NCBI GenBank assembly: GCA_002404055.1 | Contig: DHIZ01000041.1 | Coordinates: 13,600-63,237 of the forward strand | DNA length: 49,638 nt | Reading direction: 5' to 3' | Source of the DNA: Chloroflexi bacterium UBA4733 | GTDB taxonomy: Bacteria; Chloroflexota; UBA4733 | Shown: piece by piece, positions 16,534 through 26,059 of the stretch | Numbering within the stretch: the first letter of the stretch is position 1 | Layout of the letters: each line of letters begins with the position of its first letter | Notes under the pieces: model-generated | Databases searched by the model: none | What the model saw: only the letters and a program-made list of their open reading frames with translations | Told to the model about the DNA's origin: nothing | Program-made: the position numbers and the translations under genes

Positions 16534-17460
16534 CTACGCCACACCCAGCCGCGCGCGCACCTGCTCACGCGAGTCGGTGACGATATAAGGGGCCAGCGCG
16601 CGCAGCAGTGGTTCCTTCGCCTCCTGCAATGCCGCCACCTCCGCGGCATCCAACGGCCCAAACCGGCTCTCCAACAACGCTTGGACCAAGGTTCGCTGTC
16701 CCTTAGCCTCCCCTTCGGCCAAACCCTCGGCCTTGCCCTCAGCCTTGCCTACCTCTTTCCACTTCGCCTTCCCCTCGTCGCGCCAGATCGCCGCGACGCT
16801 GGACTCGCCAAGGATCTCACGAATCATCGGATTCCTCCTCAACACCTGTTCCACTACGGGACGTGGCACACGCATCCCCGCCAACACTGCCAAAAGGCCC
16901 GTCAACTCCTCACGTTCACCGGGCGGCAGCGCCGCCTGGGCCAGCCGCTCCGCCACCGTTTCCAGTGTCGCCAACGGCTCGCCCCGCATCAACGTCGCCA
17001 ACGGCCAGGCCCCCGGCTCCGCCATCGCCAGCACCTGCTCCGCCGGTTCCTCCCAGAGCCGGATCACGCTATAGCGGTAGCGTAACCCTTCCTCGCCACC
17101 GCCACGTTCGATCACGAAGGGACTCGCCGGGATGCCGCCGCGCTCTCGCAGGTAGATCACCACCGAATGCACCGGCAGCTGCGCCTGCCGCCAGAGGCGC
17201 AAGCCATACTCCGCCACGCGCTCCCCGATCAGATGGTCCGGCTTGGTCTGCAACTCCACATGCAACAGCAGCCGTTCGCCGCTGGCCAGCGCCACGTTCC
17301 AAACGAGGTCGGCCCGCCGCAGCCGCGCCGTCAACTCCGGGGAGCGTTCACCCAGCCAGTGCGCGCCGGGCAGCAGCAAGGCCAGCATGCCCTCGTGCGC
17401 ACGGGCGAATAGCCGCTTCAACGTCTGGTCGTAGTCCGGGCGGGTGCTGGTCGGCGCCAT
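16534..17460 (-). CDS. Rpn-family / PD-(D/E)XK nuclease-like protein
   Basis: A 308-aa protein of the type annotated as Rpn recombination-promoting nuclease or putative transposase. The nuclease-like core lies near the N terminus: LVWNVALASGERLLLHVELQTKPD holds the Asp...Glu-x-Gln of the PD-(D/E)XK fold. The C-terminal half has a short run of KAEGKAEGLAEGEAKGQ-like repeats, typical of these proteins, and an all-helical end. The start at 17460 follows GGAGGA by nine bases; a further upstream start (17496) would add 12 residues. The role, possibly in DNA exchange or defence, is inferred from family. It stands alone between the amidase and the sulfatases and is preceded by a hairpin. Confidence 0.8.
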   Translation of the reverse strand: MAPTSTRPDYDQTLKRLFARAHEGMLALLLPGAHWLGERSPELTARLRRADLVWNVALASGERLLLHVELQTKPDHLIGERVAEYGLRLWRQAQLPVHSVVIYLRERGGIPASPFVIERGGGEEGLRYRYSVIRLWEEPAEQVLAMAEPGAWPLATLMRGEPLATLETVAERLAQAALPPGEREELTGLLAVLAGMRVPRPVVEQVLRRNPMIREILGESSVAAIWRDEGKAKWKEVGKAEGKAEGLAEGEAKGQRTLVQALLESRFGPLDAAEVAALQEAKEPLLRALAPYIVTDSREQVRARLGVA

Positions 17461-17486
17461 GCTGTCGTGTCCTCCGAGCGCTCCAG

Positions 17487-17533
17487 TGTAGGGCATAACC
17501 TGGCTGCGCTGCCAGCCCAGGTCATGCCCTACA
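17487..17533. repeat. Inverted repeat upstream of the Rpn-like gene
   Basis: Arms 17487-17503 and 17517-17533 pair in 16 of 17 positions (one A/G difference) around a 13-base loop. It lies just upstream of the Rpn-like gene and 70 bases after the frameshifted sulfatase gene. It may be a dispersed repeat or a terminator for the sulfatase transcript, though no T-run is evident. Confidence 0.7.
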
Positions 17534-17602
17534 CACCTCGCCCAGATAAACGAACCCGAACCGCCGCCTTATCTGCCCGTTTGTTCCGTTAGCGAGCCGT
17601 CG

Positions 17603-19149
17603 TCAGGCGTGGCACAGCCGCCGCGGGAGCCGGCTATCGGTGAGCGCCAGGCGGTGCAGCAGTTCGTTGGTCAGATCCGCCCTGATCCCGGCCAGGCCGG
17701 GATCGGTCCAGCGGTTCTGGAGTTGCTGCGGGTCTTCCTGGCGGTCGAAGAATTCACCAAAAGGCTGGCCGGGGTAGATCGTCATCTGCCAGTGGTCGGT
17801 GATGATCGTGCGCAGGCGCAGGCCCAGGTAGTCCTCGTCGTTTTCGACGATGACCGATTCCTGCACGCTCGTGCGTTCGCCGCGCAAGAGCGGCGAGAGC
17901 AGGGCGCCGGGCAGCGCCGGCAGCTCCTGCGGCGTTTCTCGGTGCGGCGGCGCTGTTCCTTCCAGTGGGGCGACACCGGCGAGATCGAGGATGGTGGGGG
18001 CAACGTCCAGCAGGCTGACCAGGGCGTCACTGCTGACGCCGCTGCTGAAATGGCCGGGCCAGCTCCAGATGTGCGGCACGCGCAGCAGGCCGTCGAAGTG
18101 GAAGGGGCCTTTGTTGAGCATCCAGTGGTCGCCCAGCATGTCACCGTGGTCGGAGGTGAAGACGACGACGGTGTTCTCGCGCAGGCCCAGGCGCTCCAGG
18201 GTCGCCAGCACCCGGCCGAACTGCTCATCGACGAAGCCGACCATGGCGCAGGTCAGCGCCTGGATGTCGCGCAACTGGTCATCGGCGATCATCGTGGCCC
18301 TGCCTCGTCCACTCAGTTGCATGCCCTGCTCGTAGGTTTGGCGGTAGAAGTAGGGCAGGTCATCCAGTTCCCCTTCCCGCCGGGCTGCTGCGGGCATGGT
18401 GGCTGGAGCGTAGCGGTCAGCCCAGGGGCGGGGCGGGCAGTAGGGGTGGTGCGGGTCGGGGAAGGAGCAGTGCAGGTAGAACGGCTGGTCGTGCCCGGCC
18501 TGCTGTTCCAGGAAGGCGATGCTGCGGTCGGCCACCCAGGTGTTGTAGTGCAGTTCCGGCGGCAGGTCGAGGATGGCCGCTTGCTCGGCGCCGGAGGTTG
18601 GCCGCTCCCCGGCCTCGAAGCGCATCAGCGGTACGGCCTCCGGGTGGACAGTTTCCAGCCAGTTGCGGTAGTCGCCGCCCACCGCGGGACCGTGGCCGAG
18701 CGTGACCTCCGCCGTCTCAAAGCCGTAGTAGGGCAGCGGCAGGTGGCCGACGCGGCGCTGACTCCACATCCAGGTGCTTTCAGGGAAGTCGGCGGAGCGA
18801 GCGTTTGCGGGTCGACGCCGTTGGTCAGACCGTAGACGTTGACGTGAATCTTGCCGACAGCGTGGGTGCGATAGCCGGACTGGCGCAGCGCTTCGGTCAC
18901 GGTCGGCACGTCCCGGCTGAGGTTGATGCCGTTGGTACGCACGCCGTGGCCGCGCGGCGTTTGCCCTGTCAGCAGCGTGGAGCGCGAAGGCATGCACACC
19001 GGGTTGTTGACGTAGGCGTTGGCGAAACGCACGCCTTCGCTCGCCAGTCGGTCCAGGTTGGGCGTCTGCAACGTCGGGTGCCCGGCGCAGCTCAGATGAT
19101 TGGCGCGCTGCTGATCGGTCATGACGATGAGAAAGTTGGGACGGGGCAT
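17603..19149 (-). pseudogene. Sulfatase, frameshifted near 18791-18800
   Basis: Type I sulfatase that would cleave sulfate esters using a formylglycine made from the Cys of CMPSR (about residue 52). The first part (start ATG 19149, SD GAGG) is in one frame through HVNVYGLTNGVDPQTLAPP. The rest, from ADFPESTWMWSQRRVGHLP on, is in another frame and continues the family pattern with DPHHPYCPP, VVFTSDHGDMLGDH and KGPFHFDGLLRVP to the stop at 17603. Restoring one base near 18791-18800 would join them. It is either a broken gene or a sequencing indel. Two intact paralogues lie directly upstream on the same strand. Confidence 0.85.
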
Positions 19150-19198
19150 GCGTACCTCATTCTAAGCGATATACCACGGTGCAAGCGACACCAGAGCA

Positions 19199-20605
19199 TC
19201 AAGACGAGGTTGCCGGCCCGGTAACGGGTACCGGCGCTGACGGCGCTTCGCCAGCCATGTGGCGACCCGTGTGCAGGAAGGCATCCCGCTCCGCCCACGC
19301 CGCTGTCTTGCCGTAGCGGGCGAGGACGGCGTCCGCCGTCTCCAGTGGGTCCTGCAGCGCCAGCATGTAGCCTTGCAAGGTCTGCTCCAACGCTGCATGC
19401 AGGTCGGTCGCGGCAGCATCACCGATCAGGTTGTGCTGCTGGTACGGGTCGCCTGCGTTGTCGAAGAGTAGCCAGGGACCATGCACGTCACGGGCGTAGG
19501 TGGCGCTGCGCGTGCGCACCGCGCGCCAGGGCTGCACCGGTATCTGGCGGGCCTGATCGCAACAGAGCAACTCTTGGAGATACTGGCTGGTTGGCCCCGC
19601 TGCGCCATTCGTGATGCACGCGGCCAGGTTCTTTCCTTGCATCGCCGACGAGGGGGCGATTCCCAGCAAACCGAGCAGCGTCGGCGCATAGTCCACGATG
19701 CTGATGAGCAGGTCGCTGGTTGCGCCGGATGCTAGCTGTGCCGGCCGGCGCAGCACCAGCGGAACACCGCAGGATTCTTCGTAGGGGAGTTGCTTGTTGT
19801 GCAGGCCGTGTGAGCCGAGCATCGAGCCGTGGTCGGAGGCGAAGACGACCAGCGTCTCATCCAGCAGGCCGTGGTGTTCCAGACCGGCCAAGAGGCGGGC
19901 TAACTGGTCGTCCATCGCCGTCATGTGGGCGTAGTAGCCGGCCAGGTCGGCGCGCTCCTGCGGGGTATCCACGGCGTTCGGACGCAGGTGCAACGTCGCC
20001 GGGTCGTAACGGTCTTCGTAGCCGGGAGGCAGTGGCCGGTAGGGTCCGTGCGGCGGACCCCAGGAGAGGAATAGGCAGAAGGGCTGATGCGGGTGCTTCT
20101 CCTGATGGTCGCGCAGGAAGCCAAGCGCCAGGTCGGTCTGGATGGCCGGTTCATAGCCCTCCGGCTGGATCGCCTCCGGCGTGTCGAGGAAATAGCGGGG
20201 ACGCATGTACTGGTGATGGCAGTTCCAGACTGCCCAGTAGGCGTCGAACCCCAGACGCTCCGGGCCGGATGGGATGAAGCGCGAGCGCGGGATGCCGCCC
20301 AGGTGCCACTTGCCGATGTAGCCGCAGCGGTAGCCGGCGCCGTTCAGGGCGTGGGCGATGGAGGGTGCCGTCGGGTCCACCGGCAGGTCGTTGCTGATGG
20401 CGCCGTGGCGTTGCGGCCAGCAGCCGGTCAGCAGGCAGCCCCGGCTGGGCGTGCAGACGGGCGTGTTGGCGACCGCCTGCGTAAAGGATACCCCTTCGGC
20501 GGCGAGCCGGTCGATGGTCGGGGTTTGCACATCCGGGTTACCGGCGTAACCAACGGCATCGCGGCGCAACTCGTCGCAGAAGACGAACAGCAGGTTGGGT
20601 GGCAT
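19199..20605 (-). CDS. Sulfatase, intact
   Basis: Type I sulfatase, 468 aa. The formylglycine motif is CTPSRGCLLTG (Cys 51), preceded by the metal-site CDELRRDAVGY with an N-terminal Asp and followed by GYIGKWHLGG, ASDHGSMLGSHGLHNKQLPYEE and a C-terminal domain. Family members desulfate carbohydrates or aryl sulfates and need an FGE or anSME maturase, none of which is in the window. No signal peptide is evident, so it would be cytoplasmic, or exported by another route. The start follows GAGAGGGA by about six bases. It lies 12 bases downstream of another sulfatase, so the two are probably cotranscribed. Confidence 0.93.
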   Translation of the reverse strand: MPPNLLFVFCDELRRDAVGYAGNPDVQTPTIDRLAAEGVSFTQAVANTPVCTPSRGCLLTGCWPQRHGAISNDLPVDPTAPSIAHALNGAGYRCGYIGKWHLGGIPRSRFIPSGPERLGFDAYWAVWNCHHQYMRPRYFLDTPEAIQPEGYEPAIQTDLALGFLRDHQEKHPHQPFCLFLSWGPPHGPYRPLPPGYEDRYDPATLHLRPNAVDTPQERADLAGYYAHMTAMDDQLARLLAGLEHHGLLDETLVVFASDHGSMLGSHGLHNKQLPYEESCGVPLVLRRPAQLASGATSDLLISIVDYAPTLLGLLGIAPSSAMQGKNLAACITNGAAGPTSQYLQELLCCDQARQIPVQPWRAVRTRSATYARDVHGPWLLFDNAGDPYQQHNLIGDAAATDLHAALEQTLQGYMLALQDPLETADAVLARYGKTAAWAERDAFLHTGRHMAGEAPSAPVPVTGPATSS

Positions 20606-20617
20606 GGGTATCCCTCT

Positions 20618-22057
20618 CTATTCCGAGCCTTTGCCCAGCGGCGGCAACGTCGTCTCCGTGGCGATCGCCCAGTCCAGCAGTTGCTGCTGGAATGCCGTCA
20701 CACGCGCTGCCTGTTCCGGTCGCTGGGCTAAATTGCAGAGCTCGTGCGGATCCTGACGCAGGTCGTAGAGCTCGCAGCCGGCATTCGGCTCATAGATGTA
20801 CTTCCAGTCGGCGCTGCGCACCATCTTCATGCGGCCGCCGCCGCCCTGCCAGGGCAGCGACTGGCCGGCACTGGTGCCGAGCCTGCCCGAGCGCACAAGT
20901 TCCCAGGTGGGCGTGGGCTCTTCTGTGCCGTGCTCGGCGTAGACTTCCTGGCGCGCCGACCCCCAGGGCGGCAACACTTGCCCGCTCCGCCCAGGCAATG
21001 GGCGTAGCCCCAACAGGTTCGTTAGCGTGGGGAGCACGTCCAACAGGCTGACCGGACTGGCAATGCGTTGGCCGGCGGCGACGTGCCCCGGCCAGGAGAG
21101 CAGCAGCGGGACGCGGGTCAAGGCGTCGTGCAGGGCGATGGTCTTGCGCACCATTTGCCGCTCGCCCATGTAGTCGCCGTGATCCGACAGGAAGACCACC
21201 ACCGTGTCGTCGCGCAGCCCGAGCGCCTCCAGCGTACTCAGGATGCGGCCGACTGCGTCGTCGATGACGGCAATCATGCCGTAACAGATGCTGGTGACGA
21301 AGCGCAGGTGCTCATCGGTGACCTCGTCGGCCCCGAGGAGATGCGAGAAGACCTGCTCGCGTTCGGTGCGCGCGGCTGTCTCGGCCGGGCTGCGCCGCGG
21401 CGGCAGGGTGATGGACTCCGGCGGGTAGCGGCTGGCGTAGGGTTCCGACACCTGGTACGGCGTGTGCGGGTCGGCGATCGAGACCCAGGCGGCGAAGGGC
21501 TGGCGGCTGCCGGCGGCGGCGTGTTCCTCCAGGAAGCGCACAGTGTCGTCAGCGATCAGCCATGTCCCGTGCTTTTCCACCGGGAACGGGCTAATGCCGG
21601 CGGCATAAGCTGCGCGATTCTGGTCGGGATGGCGGGTCCAGGCGCGCGCCGCGGCGATCTGCGGATCACCGCGATCATCGAGCGGCCCACCGTGCGACAC
21701 CTCGGAGACCACATCCCACCACTGGCCGAGTTGCTGGCGCGTAAAGCAGTGGTTCTTGCCGAACAGCGCAGTGCGGTAGCCCGCCTCCTTCAGCGGCTGC
21801 AGCAGGTGCTGCTCGTGCTCCGGCATTGCAATGCCGTTCGTGCGCGCGCCGCTGAGGTGCGGCCAGCGACCGCTCCACAGCGCGACACGACTGGGCACGC
21901 AGACCGGGCAGGCAGCGTGCGCCTGGTCGAAACAGATCCCGGACTCTGCCAGCGCATCCAGGTGGGGTGTGTACACCTGGGGGTTGCCATAGAGACCCAA
22001 CGCCGTGGCGCGCAACTGGTCGACCATGATGACTATGACATTGGGCAGCGTGGGCAT
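20618..22057 (-). CDS. Sulfatase, intact, first of the operon
   Basis: Type I sulfatase, 479 aa from ATG 22057 (SD AAGGAG about ten bases upstream; the frame is open further but without a better site). The motif [11 protein letters not shown] (Cys 53) is the formylglycine site. [43 protein letters not shown] and the C-terminal [20 protein letters not shown] are standard. It is divergent from the arabinofuranosidase gene, with 151 bases between. Together with the other two sulfatases it suggests removal of sulfate groups from a glycan. The exact substrate cannot be read from the sequence. Confidence 0.93.
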   Translation of the reverse strand: MPTLPNVIVIMVDQLRATALGLYGNPQVYTPHLDALAESGICFDQAHAACPVCVPSRVALWSGRWPHLSGARTNGIAMPEHEQHLLQPLKEAGYRTALFGKNHCFTRQQLGQWWDVVSEVSHGGPLDDRGDPQIAAARAWTRHPDQNRAAYAAGISPFPVEKHGTWLIADDTVRFLEEHAAAGSRQPFAAWVSIADPHTPYQVSEPYASRYPPESITLPPRRSPAETAARTEREQVFSHLLGADEVTDEHLRFVTSICYGMIAVIDDAVGRILSTLEALGLRDDTVVVFLSDHGDYMGERQMVRKTIALHDALTRVPLLLSWPGHVAAGQRIASPVSLLDVLPTLTNLLGLRPLPGRSGQVLPPWGSARQEVYAEHGTEEPTPTWELVRSGRLGTSAGQSLPWQGGGGRMKMVRSADWKYIYEPNAGCELYDLRQDPHELCNLAQRPEQAARVTAFQQQLLDWAIATETTLPPLGKGSE

Positions 22058-22208
22058 GAAGGTCTGGCTCCTTTGCTTCCGGTACATCCGGCCGAACTGG
22101 CCCGATTGTAGCGCGTACACAATCGCACGTTTGACGATCCATCATCCCCATGCTATTCCAAGGCGACGCAGGCCAACGGAGGGCCGAACAGCGCAGGGAG
22201 ATCAGCGC

Positions 22209-23684
22209 GTGCAATCACTCATCATCAACGCCGACCAGGGCGGCCCGGTCATCAGCAAGCACATCTACGGGCACTTTGCCGAGCACCTGGGACGCTGCAT
22301 CTACGAGGGCATCTGGGTCGGCGAGGATTCGCCCATCCCCAACACCCGCGGTATCCGTAACGATGTCGTGGCGGCGCTGCGCAAGATTGCCATCCCCGTG
22401 CTGCGCTGGCCGGGCGGCTGTTTTGCCGACGAGTACCACTGGCAGGACGGCATCGGACCGCGCGAGCAGCGGCCGAGCATGGTCAACACCCACTGGGGCG
22501 GCCTCACCGAGAACAACCACTTCGGCACCCACGAGTTCCTGGACCTCTGCGAGCAGATCGGCGCCGCCCCATACATCTGCGGCAATGTCGGCAGTGGCGC
22601 TGTGCAGGAGATGCAGCAGTGGGTGGAGTACATCACCTTCGACGGCCAATCACCGATGGCCGACCGGCGGCGCGCCAACGGGCGTGATGATCCCTGGAAG
22701 TTGCCCTTCTTCGGCGTGGGCAACGAGAACTGGGGCTGCGGCGGGCAGATGCGCCCGGAGTACTACGCCGACGAGTACCGGCGCTACCAGACCTACGTGC
22801 GCAATTTCGCCGGCAATCAGATCTTCAAGATCGCCTGCGGACCGAACAACGACAACTACCACTGGACCGAGGTGCTGATGCGGGAGGCCGCTCGCCAGAT
22901 GCAGGGGTTGGCGTTGCACTACTACACCCGGCTCGGTCCAGCCCGCCAGGTCAAAGCGTCAGCCACCGACTTCGGTGAAGCTGAGTGGTTCACCATCCTG
23001 CGCAACACCCTGCGTATGGAGGAGTTGGTGACGAAGCACAGCACGATCATGGACCGCTATGACCCGGAACGGCGGGTGGCCATGATCGTGGACGAGTGGG
23101 GGACCTGGTACGACGTGGCACCGGGGACCAACCCGCGCTTCCTCTACCAGCAGAACACCCTGCGCGACGCGCTGGTAGCGGGGCTCAACCTTAACATCTT
23201 CAATGCCCACGCCGACCGCGTGCGCATGGCCAACATCGCGCAGACGATCAACGTGTTGCAGACGCTGGTCCTGACCGATGGCGCCAGGATGGTGACGACA
23301 CCCACTTACCACGTCTTCGACATGTACCAGGTCCACCAGGACGCCACACTGGTCCCATGTGTGCTCCAGACCGAGCCGTACCGGCATTACGACCAGGAGA
23401 TCCCCCAGGTGAGCGTGTCGGCCTCCCGCAACGCCGCCGGACGCGTGCACCTGATGTTCTGCAACGTCGATCCGCACCAAAAAGCCGAGCTACGCTGCGA
23501 CGTGCGCGGCTATCAGCCGTCCGCGGTGTCGGGCACGGTCTTGACGGCACCGACGATGCAGGCCCACAACACGTTCGACGCTCCTCAGGCGATCCAACCG
23601 GTGAGCTTCGATGGCGCTCGGCTTGTCGATGGCGGCTTGACGATCACCTTGCCGCCAATGTCCGTGACGGCCGTGGCGTTGTAG
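22209..23684 (+). CDS. Alpha-L-arabinofuranosidase (GH51)
   Basis: Releases terminal arabinofuranose from arabinans and arabinoxylans. The 491-aa protein starts at GTG 22209, seven bases after AGGGAGA. The GH51 barrel shows [30 protein letters not shown], the acid/base Glu 173 in [11 protein letters not shown] and the nucleophile Glu 296 in VDEWGTW. The beta-rich C-terminal domain follows. There is no signal peptide, so the enzyme is probably cytoplasmic and acts on imported oligosaccharides. Divergent sulfatases nearby suggest a shared glycan-use locus. The GH51 call rests on these motifs and is strong. Confidence 0.95.
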   Translation: MQSLIINADQGGPVISKHIYGHFAEHLGRCIYEGIWVGEDSPIPNTRGIRNDVVAALRKIAIPVLRWPGGCFADEYHWQDGIGPREQRPSMVNTHWGGLTENNHFGTHEFLDLCEQIGAAPYICGNVGSGAVQEMQQWVEYITFDGQSPMADRRRANGRDDPWKLPFFGVGNENWGCGGQMRPEYYADEYRRYQTYVRNFAGNQIFKIACGPNNDNYHWTEVLMREAARQMQGLALHYYTRLGPARQVKASATDFGEAEWFTILRNTLRMEELVTKHSTIMDRYDPERRVAMIVDEWGTWYDVAPGTNPRFLYQQNTLRDALVAGLNLNIFNAHADRVRMANIAQTINVLQTLVLTDGARMVTTPTYHVFDMYQVHQDATLVPCVLQTEPYRHYDQEIPQVSVSASRNAAGRVHLMFCNVDPHQKAELRCDVRGYQPSAVSGTVLTAPTMQAHNTFDAPQAIQPVSFDGARLVDGGLTITLPPMSVTAVAL

Positions 23685-23722
23685 GCGTGGAGGAAGACCC
23701 CTTCCGGCTCGCACCGCTCGCC

Positions 23723-23748
23723 AGGTTTCCCCCTGACGGGAGAAACCT
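23723..23748. terminator. Hairpin between convergent genes, possible terminator
   Basis: AGGTTTC (23723-23729) and GAAACCT (23742-23748) are perfect complements, with further CCC/GGG pairing inside. The hairpin lies between the converging ends of the arabinofuranosidase and the molybdopterin oxidoreductase. No clear T-run follows on either strand, so an intrinsic terminator is only possible. The remaining 200 bases of this gap show no gene. Confidence 0.35.
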
Positions 23749-23884
23749 TCCCTGCAATTCGGGGGACGGTCGCCAATGGAAGGGCGCAGGTGTCCCAGTA
23801 TGTCAGGATGCAGCCGCTCAACCGGGTATGTCGGCCTGGGCGCACTGGGTTGCCGCCTGAGCGGCCCAGTCGTAGGTAGACCAC

Positions 23885-25609
23885 CTAACGAACTTGCACC
23901 GTGATGGTATGCAGGCCGGTAGCGCCGAGCGGGTAGCTATCCTGTGCTTGCGCCGCCTGGAGAGCGCCCGTGCCGTCGGTGGCGCGCACGCTGATCTGGT
24001 AGCTGCCGGCCTTCGGCGGTGACCAGGTGTAACGCCAGGCTGCCCACGTGCTCACGGCTGTAATCGGCTGCAACGTCGCTGCTTGCCAGGTCGTGCCCGG
24101 CTCAACCTGCACCTCCACCCGCTGGATGCCGCGATCACCCGCATAGGCCACACCGCTAATGGCAATCGATCCCACGGGTATGCCGGCGCCGTCCTGGGGG
24201 CCGTCAATGCGGGAAGTGGTCCGCGCCACTGCCTGCTCATCCCAGCCTTGCTGTTCCCAGAAGCCGGGCTTGTCGTCGGCGGACACGGTGACTTCGGTCA
24301 GCCATTTCGGGTTCTTCATGCCGTACCGCCCGGCCAGGATGATGCGCGCCGGAAAACCGTGCTTGGCCAGTAAAGGCGCTCCGTTCATCTGGTAAGCGAT
24401 CAAGGTGGTCGGTTGGCGCGCCACCGCCATCGCCAGGCTCTCGGTGTAGCCATCCACCGAGCCGAAGAGGACGAAAGCGGCGTTCGGGTTGGCGCCGGCC
24501 TGATCCAGCAGCGCCGCCAAAGGCACGCCGCGCCAGCGCGCATTGCTCATCAGCGAGCCGCCAACATCGTTGCTGATGCAGGCCAGGGTGCGGTATTGCT
24601 CGACCGAAGGCAGCGCCTGCAGTGCCTGGTAGCTGAGGGTGAGGGGCGCTTTCACCAGACCCTTGACGCTGAGTTGCCAGCCTTCCGCTTTCACCACCGG
24701 ATCGTCCAGGTTCTTGGAGACGACGTAGAAGGCGGCGGTCGGCGTGAGCAAAGGCGTCGAACCAGTAGCTGCAGCAGTCGAGCCTACGGCCACGCCACCG
24801 GCAGTTCCCGAAGCTGCGAGCGTTGTGGTCGCTGTTGTTGAGGAAGCGCTGCCGTATACCCGTACCGGTGCTGCTGCTGGCGCCGTGGGGGCCGGTGTCC
24901 CGGCCGTTCCATTCGTGCCGCCAGGCAGCGAGGCATCGGCAGGAGACGGGCCGCCGGTCGTCGCTGCGCTCACCTGCTCGCCTTGATACCGCCCGAACGC
25001 CGTACCTCCCAGGGTAGCAACGGCGGCCAGCGCAATACCGGCCGTGACGCCACGACGGCGCAGGTCGGGCGCCGCCTGCTCCGGTTGCTGGGCCGGTGCG
25101 ACGGGAAGTTCCAAGGCGGTCAGCACCAGCCAGGTCACCGTGCTGAACAGCAGCGACTCCAGGAGGTAGCCCCAGAACATGACGCCCGAAGCGAAGCGCG
25201 AGCCGGCAGCGAACGGACCGAGGCCCGCCAGGGGCAGGACAATGAGACCAATTGCCAGCCACAGGAGGATCGCCAGTATCACGATTCGCCAGAGTTGGCG
25301 ACTGCGCTGGGGTGGCATCACGTCAGCGCCGCGGTTTTCCACCAGCGTGACGGCCAGTACACCTACTGCTATCAGGACAACCAACTCCAGCAGGAGCAGA
25401 CTGCTATACAGCAGCGGCCGACCGGCATACTGCAGCCGATCGATGAGCAGCCCGAACAGCGCGCCCGGTGTCAGCTTGACCAGGCGGTCTTGCAGCAACT
25501 CCGGTATCGTCGGCAGGCCTACCAGCGGCTGCAGTGCCAGACCGGCCAGCACCATCGCCAGCCCGCCGGCGCTGCCGGCCAGGGCCCCCAATCGTGATCT
25601 AGACCACAC
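23885..25609 (-). CDS. Membrane-anchored molybdopterin-dependent oxidoreductase (sulfite oxidase-like)
   Basis: A 574-aa protein. The N-terminal part (about 1-180) has four to five membrane segments, then a further segment (RRRGVTAGIALAAVATLGGTA) and a Thr/Ala/Ser-rich linker. The molybdopterin domain of the sulfite oxidase superfamily follows at about 290-460: TLACISNDVGGSLMSNARWRG has the conserved Cys, and AKHGFPARIILAGRYGMKNPKWL is the cofactor region. A C-terminal dimerisation domain with an Ig-like fold ends the chain. The enzyme is likely outside the membrane. Its substrate is not evident; sulfite is one possibility. GTG start at 25609 follows GAGAGGAG by about seven bases. Confidence 0.9.
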   Translation of the reverse strand: MWSRSRLGALAGSAGGLAMVLAGLALQPLVGLPTIPELLQDRLVKLTPGALFGLLIDRLQYAGRPLLYSSLLLLELVVLIAVGVLAVTLVENRGADVMPPQRSRQLWRIVILAILLWLAIGLIVLPLAGLGPFAAGSRFASGVMFWGYLLESLLFSTVTWLVLTALELPVAPAQQPEQAAPDLRRRGVTAGIALAAVATLGGTAFGRYQGEQVSAATTGGPSPADASLPGGTNGTAGTPAPTAPAAAPVRVYGSASSTTATTTLAASGTAGGVAVGSTAAATGSTPLLTPTAAFYVVSKNLDDPVVKAEGWQLSVKGLVKAPLTLSYQALQALPSVEQYRTLACISNDVGGSLMSNARWRGVPLAALLDQAGANPNAAFVLFGSVDGYTESLAMAVARQPTTLIAYQMNGAPLLAKHGFPARIILAGRYGMKNPKWLTEVTVSADDKPGFWEQQGWDEQAVARTTSRIDGPQDGAGIPVGSIAISGVAYAGDRGIQRVEVQVEPGTTWQAATLQPITAVSTWAAWRYTWSPPKAGSYQISVRATDGTGALQAAQAQDSYPLGATGLHTITVQVR

Positions 25610-25674
25610 AGTTCGGCTCCTCTCAACCGGGCGTTTTGCCCTCAGTGCCGGCGCTGGATGAGGTACTGATACCT

Positions 25675-25680
25675 ATTATA
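25675..25680 (-). promoter_or_regulatory. Candidate -10 element TATAAT for the molybdopterin oxidoreductase
   Basis: A perfect TATAAT on the minus strand, about 66 bases before the GTG start at 25609. No matching -35 hexamer was found. It shares the surrounding CG-TATAAT-[A]GGTA with the minus-strand element at 28312-28317. Confidence 0.4.
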
Positions 25681-25786
25681 CGGGCCGTCTGTTGGCTGTG
25701 GCGGAAACGAGAACGTGTTACGATCACAGTAGGGCACTGCGTCCATGCTGCTCCGGCAGCGGCTTTGGCTGCGGAAGGAGACGAAC

Positions 25787-25972
25787 ATGCGCTGGCTCAC
25801 GGGCGACCGGATCCGTTGTTTGGACTGCGGTCAGACCGGCTGGGTGCAGTCGCGCTGGTTCTGCGAGGGGCACTCCCCCCACTGCCCCCACTGCCGGAGC
25901 GTCGCGGTGCAGCGACAGGACACACGCTGGACCTGGCTACGGGACCTCATCGTTATCACCAACGGCGGTTGA
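25787..25972 (+). CDS. Small zinc-ribbon protein
   Basis: A 61-aa protein with a strong SD (AAGGAG six bases before ATG 25787). Residues about 11-14 are CLDCG and residues about 33-36 are CPHC, with an extra Cys near 26 and His near 28 and 32. This is a C-x2-C...C-x2-C zinc ribbon of the kind seen in rubredoxin-like and transcription-associated small proteins. No enzyme motif is seen. The partner is unknown. It is divergent from the molybdopterin oxidoreductase and stands just before the alcohol dehydrogenase gene. Confidence 0.7.
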   Translation: MRWLTGDRIRCLDCGQTGWVQSRWFCEGHSPHCPHCRSVAVQRQDTRWTWLRDLIVITNGG

Positions 25973-26059
25973 GCGCTGGGCAACCCGATGGCCGGTGGCC
26001 GTCCCGATGAACTGTTCTGACTTTCGCAGGCGTCGATTGCAATGGGGGAGATGGCTTCT

